DNA of 64,000 nt. It comes from JALYOC01 sp036675345. Lineage in GTDB: Bacteria > Myxococcota > Myxococcia > Myxococcales > Myxococcaceae. Position 1 is the stretch's first letter. The number at the start of each line of letters is the position of its first letter. The notes below the pieces were generated by a model that saw only the letters and a program-made list of their open reading frames with translations, was not told the origin of the DNA and did no database searches. The position numbers and the translations under genes are program-made. The stretch spans positions 310,001-374,000 of the forward strand of contig JAKFFE010000019.1 in assembly GCA_036675345.1 (NCBI GenBank), read 5' to 3'. Shown here one piece after another: positions 1-8,591 of this stretch.

Positions 1-158
1 TGACCCTGATCGACTCCCGCCGCCGGATGATCGAGTGCGGGACCACCGAGGCCCTGCTGACTCCCCAGCGGCTCAGCGCGCTGTACGGGCAGCCGGTGCA
101 CCTGGAACGCCGCGAGGGCCGGATCCTGGTCACGGTGGAGAGCGGGGCCGGGGGATGA
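1..158 (+). CDS. Metal ABC transporter ATP-binding protein, C-terminal fragment
   Basis: Only the last 51 codons are in the window, read from base 3 to a TGA at 156-158. The residues GTTEALLTPQRLSALYGQPV match the usual tail of ZnuC/TroB-type ATPases, where a G-x-x-E-x-x-L-T segment is followed by a YG-x-x-V strand. Its stop overlaps the ATG of the next gene (ATGA at 155-158), so the two are translationally coupled. With the permease it would form the cytoplasmic motor of a zinc- or manganese-type importer. The substrate cannot be read from this fragment, and the Walker motifs lie outside the window. Confidence 0.75.
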   Translation, partial: TLIDSRRRMIECGTTEALLTPQRLSALYGQPVHLERREGRILVTVESGAGG

Positions 159-1024
159 GCGGGGAGATCTCCTTCGCCGAGTTCTGGGAGCTGTTCGGCC
201 CGGCGGTGATCGCCGCGCTGCTCTCGTCGCTGGTGTGCGGCTACCTGGGCTTCTTCGTGGTGCTGCGCCGGGTGGCCTTCGTCTCCGCCGCCCTGGGCCA
301 GGTCTCCGGGCTGGGGATCGCCCTGGGCTTCCTGCTGGGCGCGTCGCTGGGGATCGACCCCCACCAGCCCACCCCGCTGTACCTGGATCCGGTGGTGCTG
401 GCGCTGGGGCTGACCGCGGCGGTGGCGGTGCTGATCGGCTACGCCTCGCGGGCCCAGCGGTCGCCCCCGGAGGCGATCATCGCCTTTGTGTATCTGGGGG
501 CTACCTCGCTGGCGCTGATCGTGCTGGCCAGTCCGTTGATCGTGCAGGAGTCCCACGAGGTGGGGGACCTGCTCTTTGGCAGCGCGGTGGCGGTCCGGCC
601 CGAACACCTGGCGGAGCTGGCGGTGGTCACCGTGCTGGTGCTGGGCTCCCAGGTGTTCCTCTACAAGGACCTGCTGCTGATCTCCTTTGATCGGGAGATG
701 GCCCGCGCGCTGGGCCTGCCGGTGGCCCGGCTGGAGCTGGTGTTGAGCCTCTCCATCGGCCTGACGGTGGCGGTGGCCACCCGGGCAATCGGAGCGCTGC
801 CGGTGTTCGGCTTCCTGGTCCTCCCGGCCGGGGCGGCGCTGTGGGTGGCCCGCTCCTCCGCCGCGGTGCTGGGGTGGTCGATGGTGGGCGCGGTGGTGGC
901 CGGGGCGGGTGGCTTCTATCTCTCCTTCCTGCTGGCCTGGCCCACCGGTCCGATGATGGTGATGGTGGCCGCCTCCTACTGGCCACTGGCCGCCCTGGTG
1001 AGACTGGTCCGCGGTCGCGGTTGA
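155..1024 (+). CDS. Metal ABC transporter permease (ZnuB/TroC family)
   Basis: A 289-residue, very hydrophobic protein with about eight membrane segments, typical of ABC-3 family permeases for zinc, manganese or iron. Recognisable features are the early segment with FVVLRRVAFVSAALGQVSGL, where family members carry the conserved R-x-x-F-x-x-x-A-L-x-H/Q-x-x-L-G, and the cytoplasmic loop ISFDREMARALGLPV, which is the coupling region that contacts the ATPase. A late segment, TRAIGALPVFGFLVLPAGAA, corresponds to the family's VG-x-LLV-A-LLI-PAA region. The ATG overlaps the stop of the ATPase. No solute-binding gene is seen in the window, so it is probably upstream. Metal specificity is not deducible. 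Confidence 0.9.
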   Translation: MSGEISFAEFWELFGPAVIAALLSSLVCGYLGFFVVLRRVAFVSAALGQVSGLGIALGFLLGASLGIDPHQPTPLYLDPVVLALGLTAAVAVLIGYASRAQRSPPEAIIAFVYLGATSLALIVLASPLIVQESHEVGDLLFGSAVAVRPEHLAELAVVTVLVLGSQVFLYKDLLLISFDREMARALGLPVARLELVLSLSIGLTVAVATRAIGALPVFGFLVLPAGAALWVARSSAAVLGWSMVGAVVAGAGGFYLSFLLAWPTGPMMVMVAASYWPLAALVRLVRGRG

Positions 1025-1165
1025 CCGGCGGGTGGAGATGACCGGCTGACCCGCGGTCCGAAGGGACGTTGGCTGGCGTCGGATTGCGATCAGTTGTCGG
1101 TCCTCTCGCACTTGTGCCCAGCGCGCGGCGTCTCCACGTTGGCCTTGTCTGACGTGGAGGCCCCG

Positions 1166-1360
1166 ATGAACGCCGAGTGGTTGGATGTGATCCCCTGGAT
1201 TCTCGGAGCGGCTGCGGTGGGGCTCAGCTTCCTGGTGTTCCCCGGAGCCGCGCCGCTGGCCGCGCCGCTTCCCCAACCGGTGCCGCAAGGCTCGAACGTG
1301 GTGGACCTGGCCGAGTTCCGGGCCCGGCGCGCCCAAGGCGCCCAGCGCACCACCGTGTAG
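1166..1360 (+). CDS. Small single-pass membrane protein, unknown function
   Basis: A 64-residue protein starting MNAEWLDVIPW, chosen because GGAGG (1156-1160) sits five bases before the ATG. An in-frame start further upstream would put the coding region across this ribosome binding site. One hydrophobic segment (about residues 10-30) is followed by a Pro/Ala-rich linker and a polar Arg-rich tail (VDLAEFRARRAQGAQ) that would be cytoplasmic if the N-terminus is outside. No family is recognised. The strong ribosome binding site and typical codon use make a real gene likely. Confidence 0.6.
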   Translation: MNAEWLDVIPWILGAAAVGLSFLVFPGAAPLAAPLPQPVPQGSNVVDLAEFRARRAQGAQRTTV

Positions 1361-1458
1361 GGGAGTCGTCCACCCGTGCCCGGGCGGGAGTCGGCCGGGC
1401 AACCGCTCCCCCCACGACCGCGGCTGCCGCGCCCGCTTCTCGCGCTAGCATCGGTCCC

Positions 1459-2088
1459 ATGTCCCGCCCGCTGCGAATCACCCTGATCGTCCTGCTGGCC
1501 CTCGTCACCGGCGCGCTGGGCGCGGGCGCCAGCTGGTATCTGCAGCAACGTCGCGCCGGGGTGCTGGCCGAAGGACCGGTGGTGATCGAACGGATGCGCG
1601 AGGTGGCCCGGCTGGAGACGCTGGAGGTCAGCCTCTACGAGATCGTCCAGTTCAAGCAGGACCCGAAGATCCGCGACTCCTTGATGGGCACCGCGCTGGA
1701 GATGGCCAAGGAGAAGTGGTTCCCGGAGCAGGGGAAGGCGATCGTCTTCGCCACCGCCCGCATCGGGCTGGACCTCTCCCGGTTGGACCGCGAGCACGTC
1801 CGGGTCCAGGGGGATCTGGTGGAGGTGATCCTGCCGCGCTTGCAGACCACGGTGGAGCTCAAGCCGGAGGAGACCCTGGTGGTGGACTCCAACCTGGACT
1901 CGCAGCAGACGATGCAGCTGCTGGAGGTGGCCAAGCGCCGCTTCGAAGCCAAGCTGAACCAGGACGCCCGACTGCAGGAGAAGGCCCGGGCCTCCAGCGA
2001 GCGATCCCTGCGCGCGCTGCTGATCACCCTCGGCTATCCGCAGGTCCGCTTCGTGGAGACGCTGCCGCCGTTGATGAACCCGGGCTAG
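1459..2088 (+). CDS. DUF4230-like membrane-anchored protein
   Basis: A 209-residue protein with one N-terminal membrane anchor (residues 8-25) followed by a soluble domain that should lie outside the cytoplasmic membrane. The soluble part resembles the DUF4230 family: an early strand region (ARLETLEVSLYEIV), the segment KAIVFATARIGLDLSRLD, a hydrophobic strand VEVILPRLQ, and a long C-terminal helix rich in Ala, Glu and Arg. The function of the family is unknown. A TAGCAT hexamer (1446-1451) lies seven bases before the ATG and no ribosome binding site is visible, so the transcript may be leaderless. Confidence 0.65.
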   Translation: MSRPLRITLIVLLALVTGALGAGASWYLQQRRAGVLAEGPVVIERMREVARLETLEVSLYEIVQFKQDPKIRDSLMGTALEMAKEKWFPEQGKAIVFATARIGLDLSRLDREHVRVQGDLVEVILPRLQTTVELKPEETLVVDSNLDSQQTMQLLEVAKRRFEAKLNQDARLQEKARASSERSLRALLITLGYPQVRFVETLPPLMNPG

Positions 2089-2123
2089 GGCACACCCGGG
2101 GTGAAGCTGTTGTAGGGTGCGTT

Positions 2124-2846
2124 ATGTCCAGACCCGCGCTCGTGCTGCTGCTGCTGCTCTCCGGTTGCGTACCGATGTACGTGCCCGCTTCGGTGCATGC
2201 ACCGATGTTGGAGCGCGCCGGCGACGTCCACCTGGCGGTCAGCGGTGGCACCCAGGGAGGCCAGCTCAACGGCGCGGTGGCGATCACCGACTATCTGGCG
2301 GTGAGGGCCTCGGCCCAGGGTTACAACGCTGGCGCCCAGGACCCCTCCAGCGGCGACCGCGCCTGGGGCAGCTTCCTCTCCGGAGGCGCGGGAGTGAGCC
2401 TGTTCCACGGCGGCAATCCCTCTGGAGACGTCACCACCGGCTCCGGGCTGCGGGCCAGCGTGAACCTGGAGCTGCACGGGGGCCGCTCCGACGGCGGGGG
2501 CGAGTTCCGGGTCACCCTCCCCACCCCCACCGTCAACGCCTTCAGCGGGACCTTCTTCCGCCCGGTGCTGCAGGGGGACGTGGGCTACGAGTGGGAGTAC
2601 TTCGCCCTGGGGGTCGCCGCCCGGTTGTCGGCGTTGCAGTTCCAGCACGACGGGGACAGCGACTTTCCCAACCAGGGCGCCTCGATGCTCACCGCCGAGC
2701 CGTTCGCCTTCGCCCGGGTGGGGACCGGGAACGTCAAGTTCGAGCTCCAGGCGGGAGGGATCCTGCCCCTTCCCGGGGGCACCGGAGGGGAAGTGGGCTT
2801 CCCCCTGCTGGTGGTCCTCTCCGGCGGGCTGATCGTGGACCTCTGA
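2124..2846 (+). CDS. Putative outer-membrane lipoprotein, unknown function
   Basis: A 240-residue protein with a short signal sequence and lipobox LLLLSGC, so the mature protein would begin at Cys15. The mature part is rich in Gly, Ser, Thr and aromatic residues in alternating patterns (ITDYLAVRASAQGY, FALGVAARLSAL), which suggests a beta-rich fold, possibly a small barrel or sheet of the outer membrane. It ends in a hydrophobic strand, LVVLSGGLIVDL. No family is recognised. The gene follows the DUF4230-like gene by 35 bp and is convergent, 3 bp apart, with the TPR gene on the other strand. Confidence 0.65.
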   Translation: MSRPALVLLLLLSGCVPMYVPASVHAPMLERAGDVHLAVSGGTQGGQLNGAVAITDYLAVRASAQGYNAGAQDPSSGDRAWGSFLSGGAGVSLFHGGNPSGDVTTGSGLRASVNLELHGGRSDGGGEFRVTLPTPTVNAFSGTFFRPVLQGDVGYEWEYFALGVAARLSALQFQHDGDSDFPNQGASMLTAEPFAFARVGTGNVKFELQAGGILPLPGGTGGEVGFPLLVVLSGGLIVDL

Positions 2847-2849
2847 GCT

Positions 2850-4091
2850 TCAGGGTCGGCGCAGCTCGCCCTCGGCGGTCAGCTCGAACACCCCTTCGAT
2901 TCCGTCCGGCGCGGTGGGCAGCCGCTCCAGCGACTGATCCTGCTGCCCCACCACCGCCAGCTCCCGCCGGCCCAGGCTGACCTTCCAGGGCCCCGGTCCC
3001 AGCCGGGCCCGAAGCTTCAGCTGCTGCCCGGGCAACAGCAGCCGCGCCGAATCATGGCCATCTCCGGAGGCCAGTGCGTAGAGGCTGGCCGGCTCGCTGG
3101 CAGGACCCAGCCTCCCGTCCGCCTCCAGCCGCAGTGCGGTCGGCTCGGCCAGGGTCCGGGACAGGTGGGTCCAGGCGGAGCTGTCCAGCGCCTCCAGGGT
3201 GACGCCCACCGACTCCAGCTGGGAGCGGGGCAGATAGCGCAGCAGCTCCGGGTCCTCGAACACGTAGAAGATCAGCAGCCCGGCGGGCCCCTCCCGGTTC
3301 GCGGCGTCCGGGGCCGACTCCAGGAAGCGGGCCGGCCGCAACACCGGTAGCACCCGGGCCAGCAGGTCCTCCCCAGTCTGGGGCGGCCCGCCCCGCAGCG
3401 CCTGCAGCTGGGAGACCGCCTCCACGATTCCGGCCGGCAGCGGGCCTCCCCCGCGGGTGTAGGCGCGATGCAAGGAGCGCACGTCCACCCGGGCCACCGA
3501 CCCCTCCGGCAACACCAGCAGCAGATCCTTGCCCTTCACCCGATGGCGCAGGCCCCGGTTCCGCAGCTCGGTGCGCAACGCCAGGGAGAACTCCGCCAGC
3601 GGGGCCGGGGGATGGGTGAAGAGCTGGGCCGGGGTGGCGGCGGCGGACTCCAGCTCCTCCTTGAGCAGCCGGGCCTCCCCGTCGAAGGGATCGCGCAGCA
3701 GCGCCTGGGCCACCAGCTGCCGGGCGCGGTCCAGGCCCCCGTGGCGCAGGGTCAGCGCCGCCAGGGCCTTGAGCGCCTCCGGATCCCCGGGCCGCAGCGC
3801 CAGCGCCTCCCGTAGCGACTCCTCCGCGTCCGGGTACCGCTCCAGCCCCAGCAGGGCCCGGGCCAGGGCCATCCGCACGTTGGGATCCCGGGGTCGTTCG
3901 GCGCACAACGGCCGCAGCAGCTCCAGCGCCCGGCGATCCTCCTCGGCGTTCATCAGCGCGTGCGCCACCGCCAACCGCAGCGAGGGGGTGCGCTGCTGGG
4001 CCGCCGCCTTCTCCAGCAGCGCGAACTGGGCGTCGTCCAGCCGGTCTCCGGCGACGATCTTGTTTCGGATCAGCTCCAGTGGATCGGCCAC
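2850..4091 (-). CDS. TPR protein with DUF1444-like C-terminal domain
   Basis: A 413-residue cytoplasmic protein. The start is taken as GTG at 4091 (VADPLELIRNKI); it is the first plausible initiator after the end of the upstream kinase gene at 4118. Residues about 20-165 form TPR helix pairs, for example YPDAEESLREALALRPGDPEALKALAAL when read in two parts. The C-terminal half, with LLARVLPVLRP and a strand LLIFYVFEDPELLRYLP, resembles DUF1444 (YtpQ) proteins of unknown function. It is the third gene of an apparent operon with the KaiC-like ATPase and the histidine kinase (26 bp gap), so a scaffolding or partner role in that pathway is a reasonable inference. The start is uncertain. Confidence 0.7.
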   Translation of the reverse strand: MADPLELIRNKIVAGDRLDDAQFALLEKAAAQQRTPSLRLAVAHALMNAEEDRRALELLRPLCAERPRDPNVRMALARALLGLERYPDAEESLREALALRPGDPEALKALAALTLRHGGLDRARQLVAQALLRDPFDGEARLLKEELESAAATPAQLFTHPPAPLAEFSLALRTELRNRGLRHRVKGKDLLLVLPEGSVARVDVRSLHRAYTRGGGPLPAGIVEAVSQLQALRGGPPQTGEDLLARVLPVLRPARFLESAPDAANREGPAGLLIFYVFEDPELLRYLPRSQLESVGVTLEALDSSAWTHLSRTLAEPTALRLEADGRLGPASEPASLYALASGDGHDSARLLLPGQQLKLRARLGPGPWKVSLGRRELAVVGQQDQSLERLPTAPDGIEGVFELTAEGELRRP

Positions 4092-4117
4092 GGCGGGGAT
4101 GATGCCACGGCCCGCGT

Positions 4118-5344
4118 TCAGAACAGCGGGGTGGGCGAGCGGCTGGAGACGACCCGGGGCACCGCCGGCTCCTCCCCGCGGGGCTGGAAGGGCCGCGCGT
4201 CCAGGGGCAGGTCCAGCAGGAAGGTGGTGCCGGTGGCGGCGTTGCTGTCCACCACCACCTTTCCGCCGTGGGCCTCGGCGCAGCCACGGACCAGGGTCAA
4301 CCCCAGCCCCCACCCCAGCTGGCTGCTGGCCTCCGCGGAGTGGGTGCGGGAGAAGGGCTGGAACAGCCGGCGCTGATCCTCCACCGACAGCGGCGGACCC
4401 TGGTTGTGCACCGCGACCCGGGCCCGTCCTTCGTGGCGCCAGACCTTCACCGTCACCGGGGTGGTGGGGGCGCCGTACTTGATGGCGTTGGTGGCCAGGT
4501 TCCAGATCGCCCGGCGCAGCTCCTCCGCGCTCCAGATTCCGGACAGGGTCCCCGAGGTCTCCAGCCGCAGCCGGTCCGGGTGCAGCAGGTTCAGCTCCTC
4601 CACCACCTCCCCGGCGATCCCGGTCAGCTCCGCCTCGTCCAGGCGCAGGGGCAGCGGCTGACCGGCCTGGACCCGGCTGGCGTCCAGCAGGTCGCGGACC
4701 ATGGTGTCGATCCGCTCCAGGTTGCGCTTGATCCTCACCCCCAGCTCCCGGCGCTGATCCAGCTTCTCCGGGGTGCGGATGATCACATCCGAGGCCAGCA
4801 TCGCCGCCGACACCGGCCCCCGGAGATCATGGGCCAGCAAGGACACGAAGCGCGCGCGCAGGTCGCGTTCGGACTGGAGGGTGTCATGCTGCTCCTGCAG
4901 CTTCAGGTGCAGATCCCTCATCTGGTACTGGCGGCGGCGGGCGCGCAGCGCGGCGTACACGGTGGTCAGCAAGGTGAACACCCGGATCGGACGTTCCAGG
5001 ATGGTGACGTTCCCGCTGGGATCCAGGGTGTTGATCGCCCGCACCCGGGCCTCGGTCAGCTCTCCCGCGCCGGTGGAGAGGATGATCGGCAGGTCCGACC
5101 AGGGGGGCTGATTCCGCAGCGCCACCGAGAGCAGGGCCAGGCCTCCCTGGGTCAGCGCCTCCTCGGCCAGGAACAGCGCTCCGGCACCCGCCGGCAGCTC
5201 CAGACAGACCTGGCGCAGGTCCATGCACGGCACCGCCAGCAGCCCGTCCCGCGCCAGGATGTCGCGGGTGACCATCGCGTCGCGACCGGTGGGGGCTACC
5301 ACCAGGATCCGCTCCTGTGCCGCCACCGCGCGGTTCTCGGTCAT
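4118..5344 (-). CDS. Sensor histidine kinase with pseudo-receiver N-terminus
   Basis: A 408-residue soluble kinase with no membrane segment. Residues about 10-135 resemble a receiver fold but lack the phospho-acceptor Asp: the expected site reads GALFLAEEAL, and the segment QPPWSDLPIIL is typical of this pseudo-receiver class. The HisKA domain has phospho-acceptor His172 in LLAHDLRGP. The ATPase domain keeps the N box (NLATNAIKYG) and a good G2 box (LGWGLGLTLV); the G1 box is the variant NQGPPL. Its ATG overlaps the stop of the KaiC-like gene (ATGA, 5341-5344), so the two proteins are made together. The kinase probably takes its input from the KaiC-like ATPase through its N-terminus. No response regulator is adjacent. 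Confidence 0.88.
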   Translation of the reverse strand: MTENRAVAAQERILVVAPTGRDAMVTRDILARDGLLAVPCMDLRQVCLELPAGAGALFLAEEALTQGGLALLSVALRNQPPWSDLPIILSTGAGELTEARVRAINTLDPSGNVTILERPIRVFTLLTTVYAALRARRRQYQMRDLHLKLQEQHDTLQSERDLRARFVSLLAHDLRGPVSAAMLASDVIIRTPEKLDQRRELGVRIKRNLERIDTMVRDLLDASRVQAGQPLPLRLDEAELTGIAGEVVEELNLLHPDRLRLETSGTLSGIWSAEELRRAIWNLATNAIKYGAPTTPVTVKVWRHEGRARVAVHNQGPPLSVEDQRRLFQPFSRTHSAEASSQLGWGLGLTLVRGCAEAHGGKVVVDSNAATGTTFLLDLPLDARPFQPRGEEPAVPRVVSSRSPTPLF

Positions 5345-6837
5345 CGGGTGTGAAGCCTCTCGTCACCGCCTCGATAGGTGGGGACCCCGGTGAGGACCCC
5401 GTGGAAGTCCTTCAGCGGCAGTCCCACCTTCACCCCGCCCTGCTCCAGCCGGAACTCGCGGATGGTGCGCTCGTGCGGGCCGCTGCGCTTCTTCACCGCG
5501 GAGATCGCCTGGCGGACCTCGCCCATCGCCTCGAAGTAGCGCAGCAGGATCACCGTGTCCGCCAGGTAGCTGACGTCCAGCGGGGCGACCATCGACGGGC
5601 CCAGCAGTCCGTGCTGGGCCAGGTTCATCAAGGTGGTGACCCCGCGCTGGGAGAGGTAGGTCAAAAGTTCGTGCAGGTGCAGCAGCAGGAAGGACTCCTC
5701 CGGCACCGACTGCAGGTAGCCGTTGAGGCTGTCCACCACCACCAGCTGGGCGCCCTGTTTCTCCACCGCGTCCCGGACCCTGGCGGTGAACTCCCCGGGG
5801 GACAGCTCCGCCGGGTCCACCTGCACCAGCTGGATCAGGCCGTTGTCCAGGTACGGCTGGACCTCGAAGCCGAGGGCGGCGGTCCGGGCCATCCACGTCC
5901 CCAGCGATTCTTCGAAGGCATAGATGGCCGACTTCTCCCCCCGCTTGGCGGCGGCCAGCACGTACTGGGTGGCCAGCGAAGACTTGCCGGTGCCGGCGGC
6001 CCCCATCAGCAGGGTGCTGGTGCCGCGATCCAACCCACCGCCCAACAGGTCGTCCAGCTGCTGGACCCCGCTGGAGACGGGCGCGGGCTTGAAGGTGGGC
6101 AGATGCTCGGAGGCCACCAGCCGCGGGTAGACCTCGATCCCCCCGGTCTTGATCTTGTAGTCGTGGTAGCCCTCGCGGAAGGGCACCCCGCGCAGCTTGT
6201 CCACCACCAGCCGGCGCCGGGTGGTGCCGTAGGCGGGGGTGGTCTTCTCCAAAAGGATCAGCCCGCCGATCAGGGTCTCCAGGATCCCGGCGCTGTCGTT
6301 GCCGGCCAGCCCCAGGGTGTCGATCATCAACACCGTGCACTTGCGGTCCAGGAAGAACTGCTTGAGCGCCAGCAGCTGCCGGCGGTAGCGCAGCGGTTCG
6401 CGGGAGAGCAGCCGGATCTCGGAGAGCGAGTCCAGCACCACCCGGTCCGGCTTGAGCCGATCCACCTCGTCGAGGATCGGACGGGTGATCTCGTCCAGCT
6501 CCACCTCGGCGGGGTGGAACATCGTCTGCTCCTCCTCCTTCTTCCCGATCCGGGAGGTCTCCACCAGCTCCCAGATGGGCAGGCCCTCCATCGACCAGCC
6601 GTGTGAGCGGGCCACCGACTCCACCTCCCGGCGGGTCTCGGTCAGCGCGACGTACAGCACCTTCTCCCCGCGCGAGTGCCCCTCGAGGAGGAACCTCAAG
6701 GCCAGGGTGGTCTTGCCCACCCCGGGACTGCCCTGCAGCAGATAGATGCCGCCGCCGGGGGGCAGTCCTCCACCCAGCACGTCATCCAGTCCGGCGGTGC
6801 CGGTGGCGACCTTCTCATCCCTGCTCTTCATCAGCAC
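5341..6837 (-). CDS. KaiC-like double-domain RecA-fold ATPase
   Basis: A 498-residue protein with two tandem KaiC domains. Walker A motifs are GSPGVGKTT (36-44) and GAAGTGKSS (279-287). In the second domain the catalytic Glu pair is kept (YAFEES); in the first the matching position reads ALTETR, so only one Glu remains. Aligned with cyanobacterial KaiC around the phosphorylation sites (HISTITDT), this protein has DVSYLADT: the Ser is kept and the Thr is replaced by Tyr. The C-terminal KaiC signature (AISAVKKRSGPHERTIREF) is present. No kaiA or kaiB is nearby. Overlap with a histidine kinase suggests a signalling module rather than a clock. Confidence 0.9.
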   Translation of the reverse strand: MLMKSRDEKVATGTAGLDDVLGGGLPPGGGIYLLQGSPGVGKTTLALRFLLEGHSRGEKVLYVALTETRREVESVARSHGWSMEGLPIWELVETSRIGKKEEEQTMFHPAEVELDEITRPILDEVDRLKPDRVVLDSLSEIRLLSREPLRYRRQLLALKQFFLDRKCTVLMIDTLGLAGNDSAGILETLIGGLILLEKTTPAYGTTRRRLVVDKLRGVPFREGYHDYKIKTGGIEVYPRLVASEHLPTFKPAPVSSGVQQLDDLLGGGLDRGTSTLLMGAAGTGKSSLATQYVLAAAKRGEKSAIYAFEESLGTWMARTAALGFEVQPYLDNGLIQLVQVDPAELSPGEFTARVRDAVEKQGAQLVVVDSLNGYLQSVPEESFLLLHLHELLTYLSQRGVTTLMNLAQHGLLGPSMVAPLDVSYLADTVILLRYFEAMGEVRQAISAVKKRSGPHERTIREFRLEQGGVKVGLPLKDFHGVLTGVPTYRGGDERLHTR

Positions 6838-7125
6838 GTCTCGTGGTCTTGGCGATGGCCGCGTCAGATATCAAAGCGTCTGCATCGTTCAGTTATTCGG
6901 CGCCTGGGAGTCTCGTGGGGCTGTCCGCCAATAAACGGCACGCACCTCTTTGCGTACCAAGCGAGAGATCAAGGCCCCGATCGGGGGCTGTGTTCCTCAA
7001 CTGCCGGACCGAAACCTCCTATTCCGGTGAAGCGGCAGGACGCCGCCTGCCCCACACTTGTCTGTAGATTTCTTGTTCCCCCCTGCACGCTCGGGCAGCC
7101 TCTTGAGCCAAGGGGAGGGACTCGC

Positions 7126-8280
7126 ATGCGAATTGGCGTGCCGCTCGAGACGGCGCCACACGAAGCCCGTGTGTCGTTGGTTCCAGAGACGATCAAGAAG
7201 CTGATCGCCAGGAAGCACACCGTGGCGGTGCAGGCGGGGGCGGGCTTTCTGTCCGCGGCCACCGACGCCGACTACCGGGCCGCGGGGGCGGAGATCGTCC
7301 CCGACGCGCAAACCCTCTTCTCCACCAGTGAGGTGGTGGTGAAGGTCCAGGCGCCCAACGACCAGGAGCTGGCCTGGATGAAGGAGGGCACCACCCTGGT
7401 CAGCTATCTGTACCCGCTGTCCAGCCGTCCGCTGCTGGAGAAGCTGGCGGCGCGCAAGCTGTCCGCGCTGGCGGTGGACAGCATCCCCCGCACCACCCTG
7501 GCGCAGATGATGGACGTGCTTTCCTCCCAGGCCACCCTGGCCGGATACCGGTCGGTGATCCTGGCCGCCGAGGCCTGCCCCAAGCTGTTCCCGATGCTGA
7601 TGACCGCCGCCGGCACCCTGCCCGCGGGCAAGGTGATCGTGCTGGGCGCGGGGGTGGCCGGGCTGCAGGCGATTGCCACCGCCCGCCGGCTGGGCGCGGT
7701 GGTGGAGGCCTTCGACGTGCGCCGGGTGGCCAAGGAGCAGGTGGAGAGCCTGGGCGCCAAGTTCGTGGAGGTGGACTCCACCGAGGACGCGCAGACCGCC
7801 GGCGGCTACGCCAAGGAGGTCTCGGAGGAGTACAAGGCCAAGCAGGCGGCGCTGCTCTCGGAGCGGATTGCCCGGGCGGACGCCTGCATCACCACCGCGC
7901 AGATCCCCGGCAAGCGGGCGCCGATCCTGGTCACCGCCCAGATGGTGCAGGCGATGAAGCCGGGCAGCGTGGTGGTGGACATCGCCGCCGAGCAGGGCGG
8001 CAACTGCGAGCTGACCCGCCCCGGCGAGCGCTACCTCACCGAGGGGGGGGTGACGGTGGTGGGCGAATTGAACCTCCCGGCCCGGATGTCGATCCACGCC
8101 AGCCTGATGTTCTCCCGCAACATGGAGAAGCTGCTGGCGCACCTGGTGGGCAAGGAGGGAACGGTGCTGAACCTCTCCGCTCCCGATGAGATCACCCGGG
8201 GGGTGGTCACCCTCCGGCAGGGGGAGATCGTGGATCCCCGGCTGGTTCCCGCCGTCCCGTCTGCGGAGGTGAAGCCGTGA
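7126..8280 (+). CDS. pntAA: NAD(P) transhydrogenase subunit alpha, part 1
   Basis: A 384-residue soluble NAD(H)-binding subunit (dI) of the proton-translocating transhydrogenase, which couples hydride transfer between NADH and NADP+ to proton entry and so supplies NADPH. It has the alanine dehydrogenase/PNT N-terminal signature (MRIGVPLETAPHEARVSLVP), the Rossmann motif VIVLGAGVAGLQAIATARRL, and the loop VVDIAAEQGGNCELTRPGE that contacts nicotinamide. The start is set by AGGGGAGG about ten bases upstream of the ATG. It is the first gene of a three-gene operon; the next gene overlaps by four bases. The split alpha chain (separate dI and 4-TM parts) is the common arrangement outside enterobacteria. 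Confidence 0.96.
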   Translation: MRIGVPLETAPHEARVSLVPETIKKLIARKHTVAVQAGAGFLSAATDADYRAAGAEIVPDAQTLFSTSEVVVKVQAPNDQELAWMKEGTTLVSYLYPLSSRPLLEKLAARKLSALAVDSIPRTTLAQMMDVLSSQATLAGYRSVILAAEACPKLFPMLMTAAGTLPAGKVIVLGAGVAGLQAIATARRLGAVVEAFDVRRVAKEQVESLGAKFVEVDSTEDAQTAGGYAKEVSEEYKAKQAALLSERIARADACITTAQIPGKRAPILVTAQMVQAMKPGSVVVDIAAEQGGNCELTRPGERYLTEGGVTVVGELNLPARMSIHASLMFSRNMEKLLAHLVGKEGTVLNLSAPDEITRGVVTLRQGEIVDPRLVPAVPSAEVKP

Positions 8281-8591
8281 GTGCGATCGAGACCCTGGTC
8301 TTCGGGCTGTACATCTTCACCCTGGCCGCCTTCTCCGGTTACCAGATCATCAGCAAGGTCCCGCACCTGCTGCACACCCCGCTGATGGCCGCCACCAACG
8401 CGATCAGCGGCATCTCCCTGGTGGGGTCGATGGTGGCCGCCGGCGCCGAGTGGGGGGCGCTGCCCACCATCCTGGGCACGATCGCGGTGACCGCGGCCAG
8501 CATCAACGTGATCGGTGGCTTTGTGATCACCGACCGGATGCTGCGGATGTTCAAGAGCAACAAGCCGGGCAGCAAGGGAGGCCGCCCGTGA
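8277..8591 (+). CDS. pntAB: NAD(P) transhydrogenase subunit alpha, part 2 (membrane)
   Basis: A 104-residue membrane protein with about three to four hydrophobic segments, matching the small N-terminal part of membrane domain II of transhydrogenase. Recognisable residues are YQIISKVPHLLHTPLMAATN, highly conserved in this subunit, and the end segment INVIGGFVITDRMLRMF. The start is GTG, overlapping the stop of pntAA as GTGA (8277-8280). Its own stop overlaps the GTG of pntB in the same way, so all three subunits are translationally coupled. Confidence 0.95.
   Translation: MSAIETLVFGLYIFTLAAFSGYQIISKVPHLLHTPLMAATNAISGISLVGSMVAAGAEWGALPTILGTIAVTAASINVIGGFVITDRMLRMFKSNKPGSKGGRP

Noticed and set aside
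6974..7051. Palindrome CCCCGATCGGGG and a nearby GGCAGG/CCTGCC hairpin upstream of pntAA
   Set aside because: Considered as riboswitch or operator, but both are short and common in DNA of this composition; no supporting promoter elements could be assigned.
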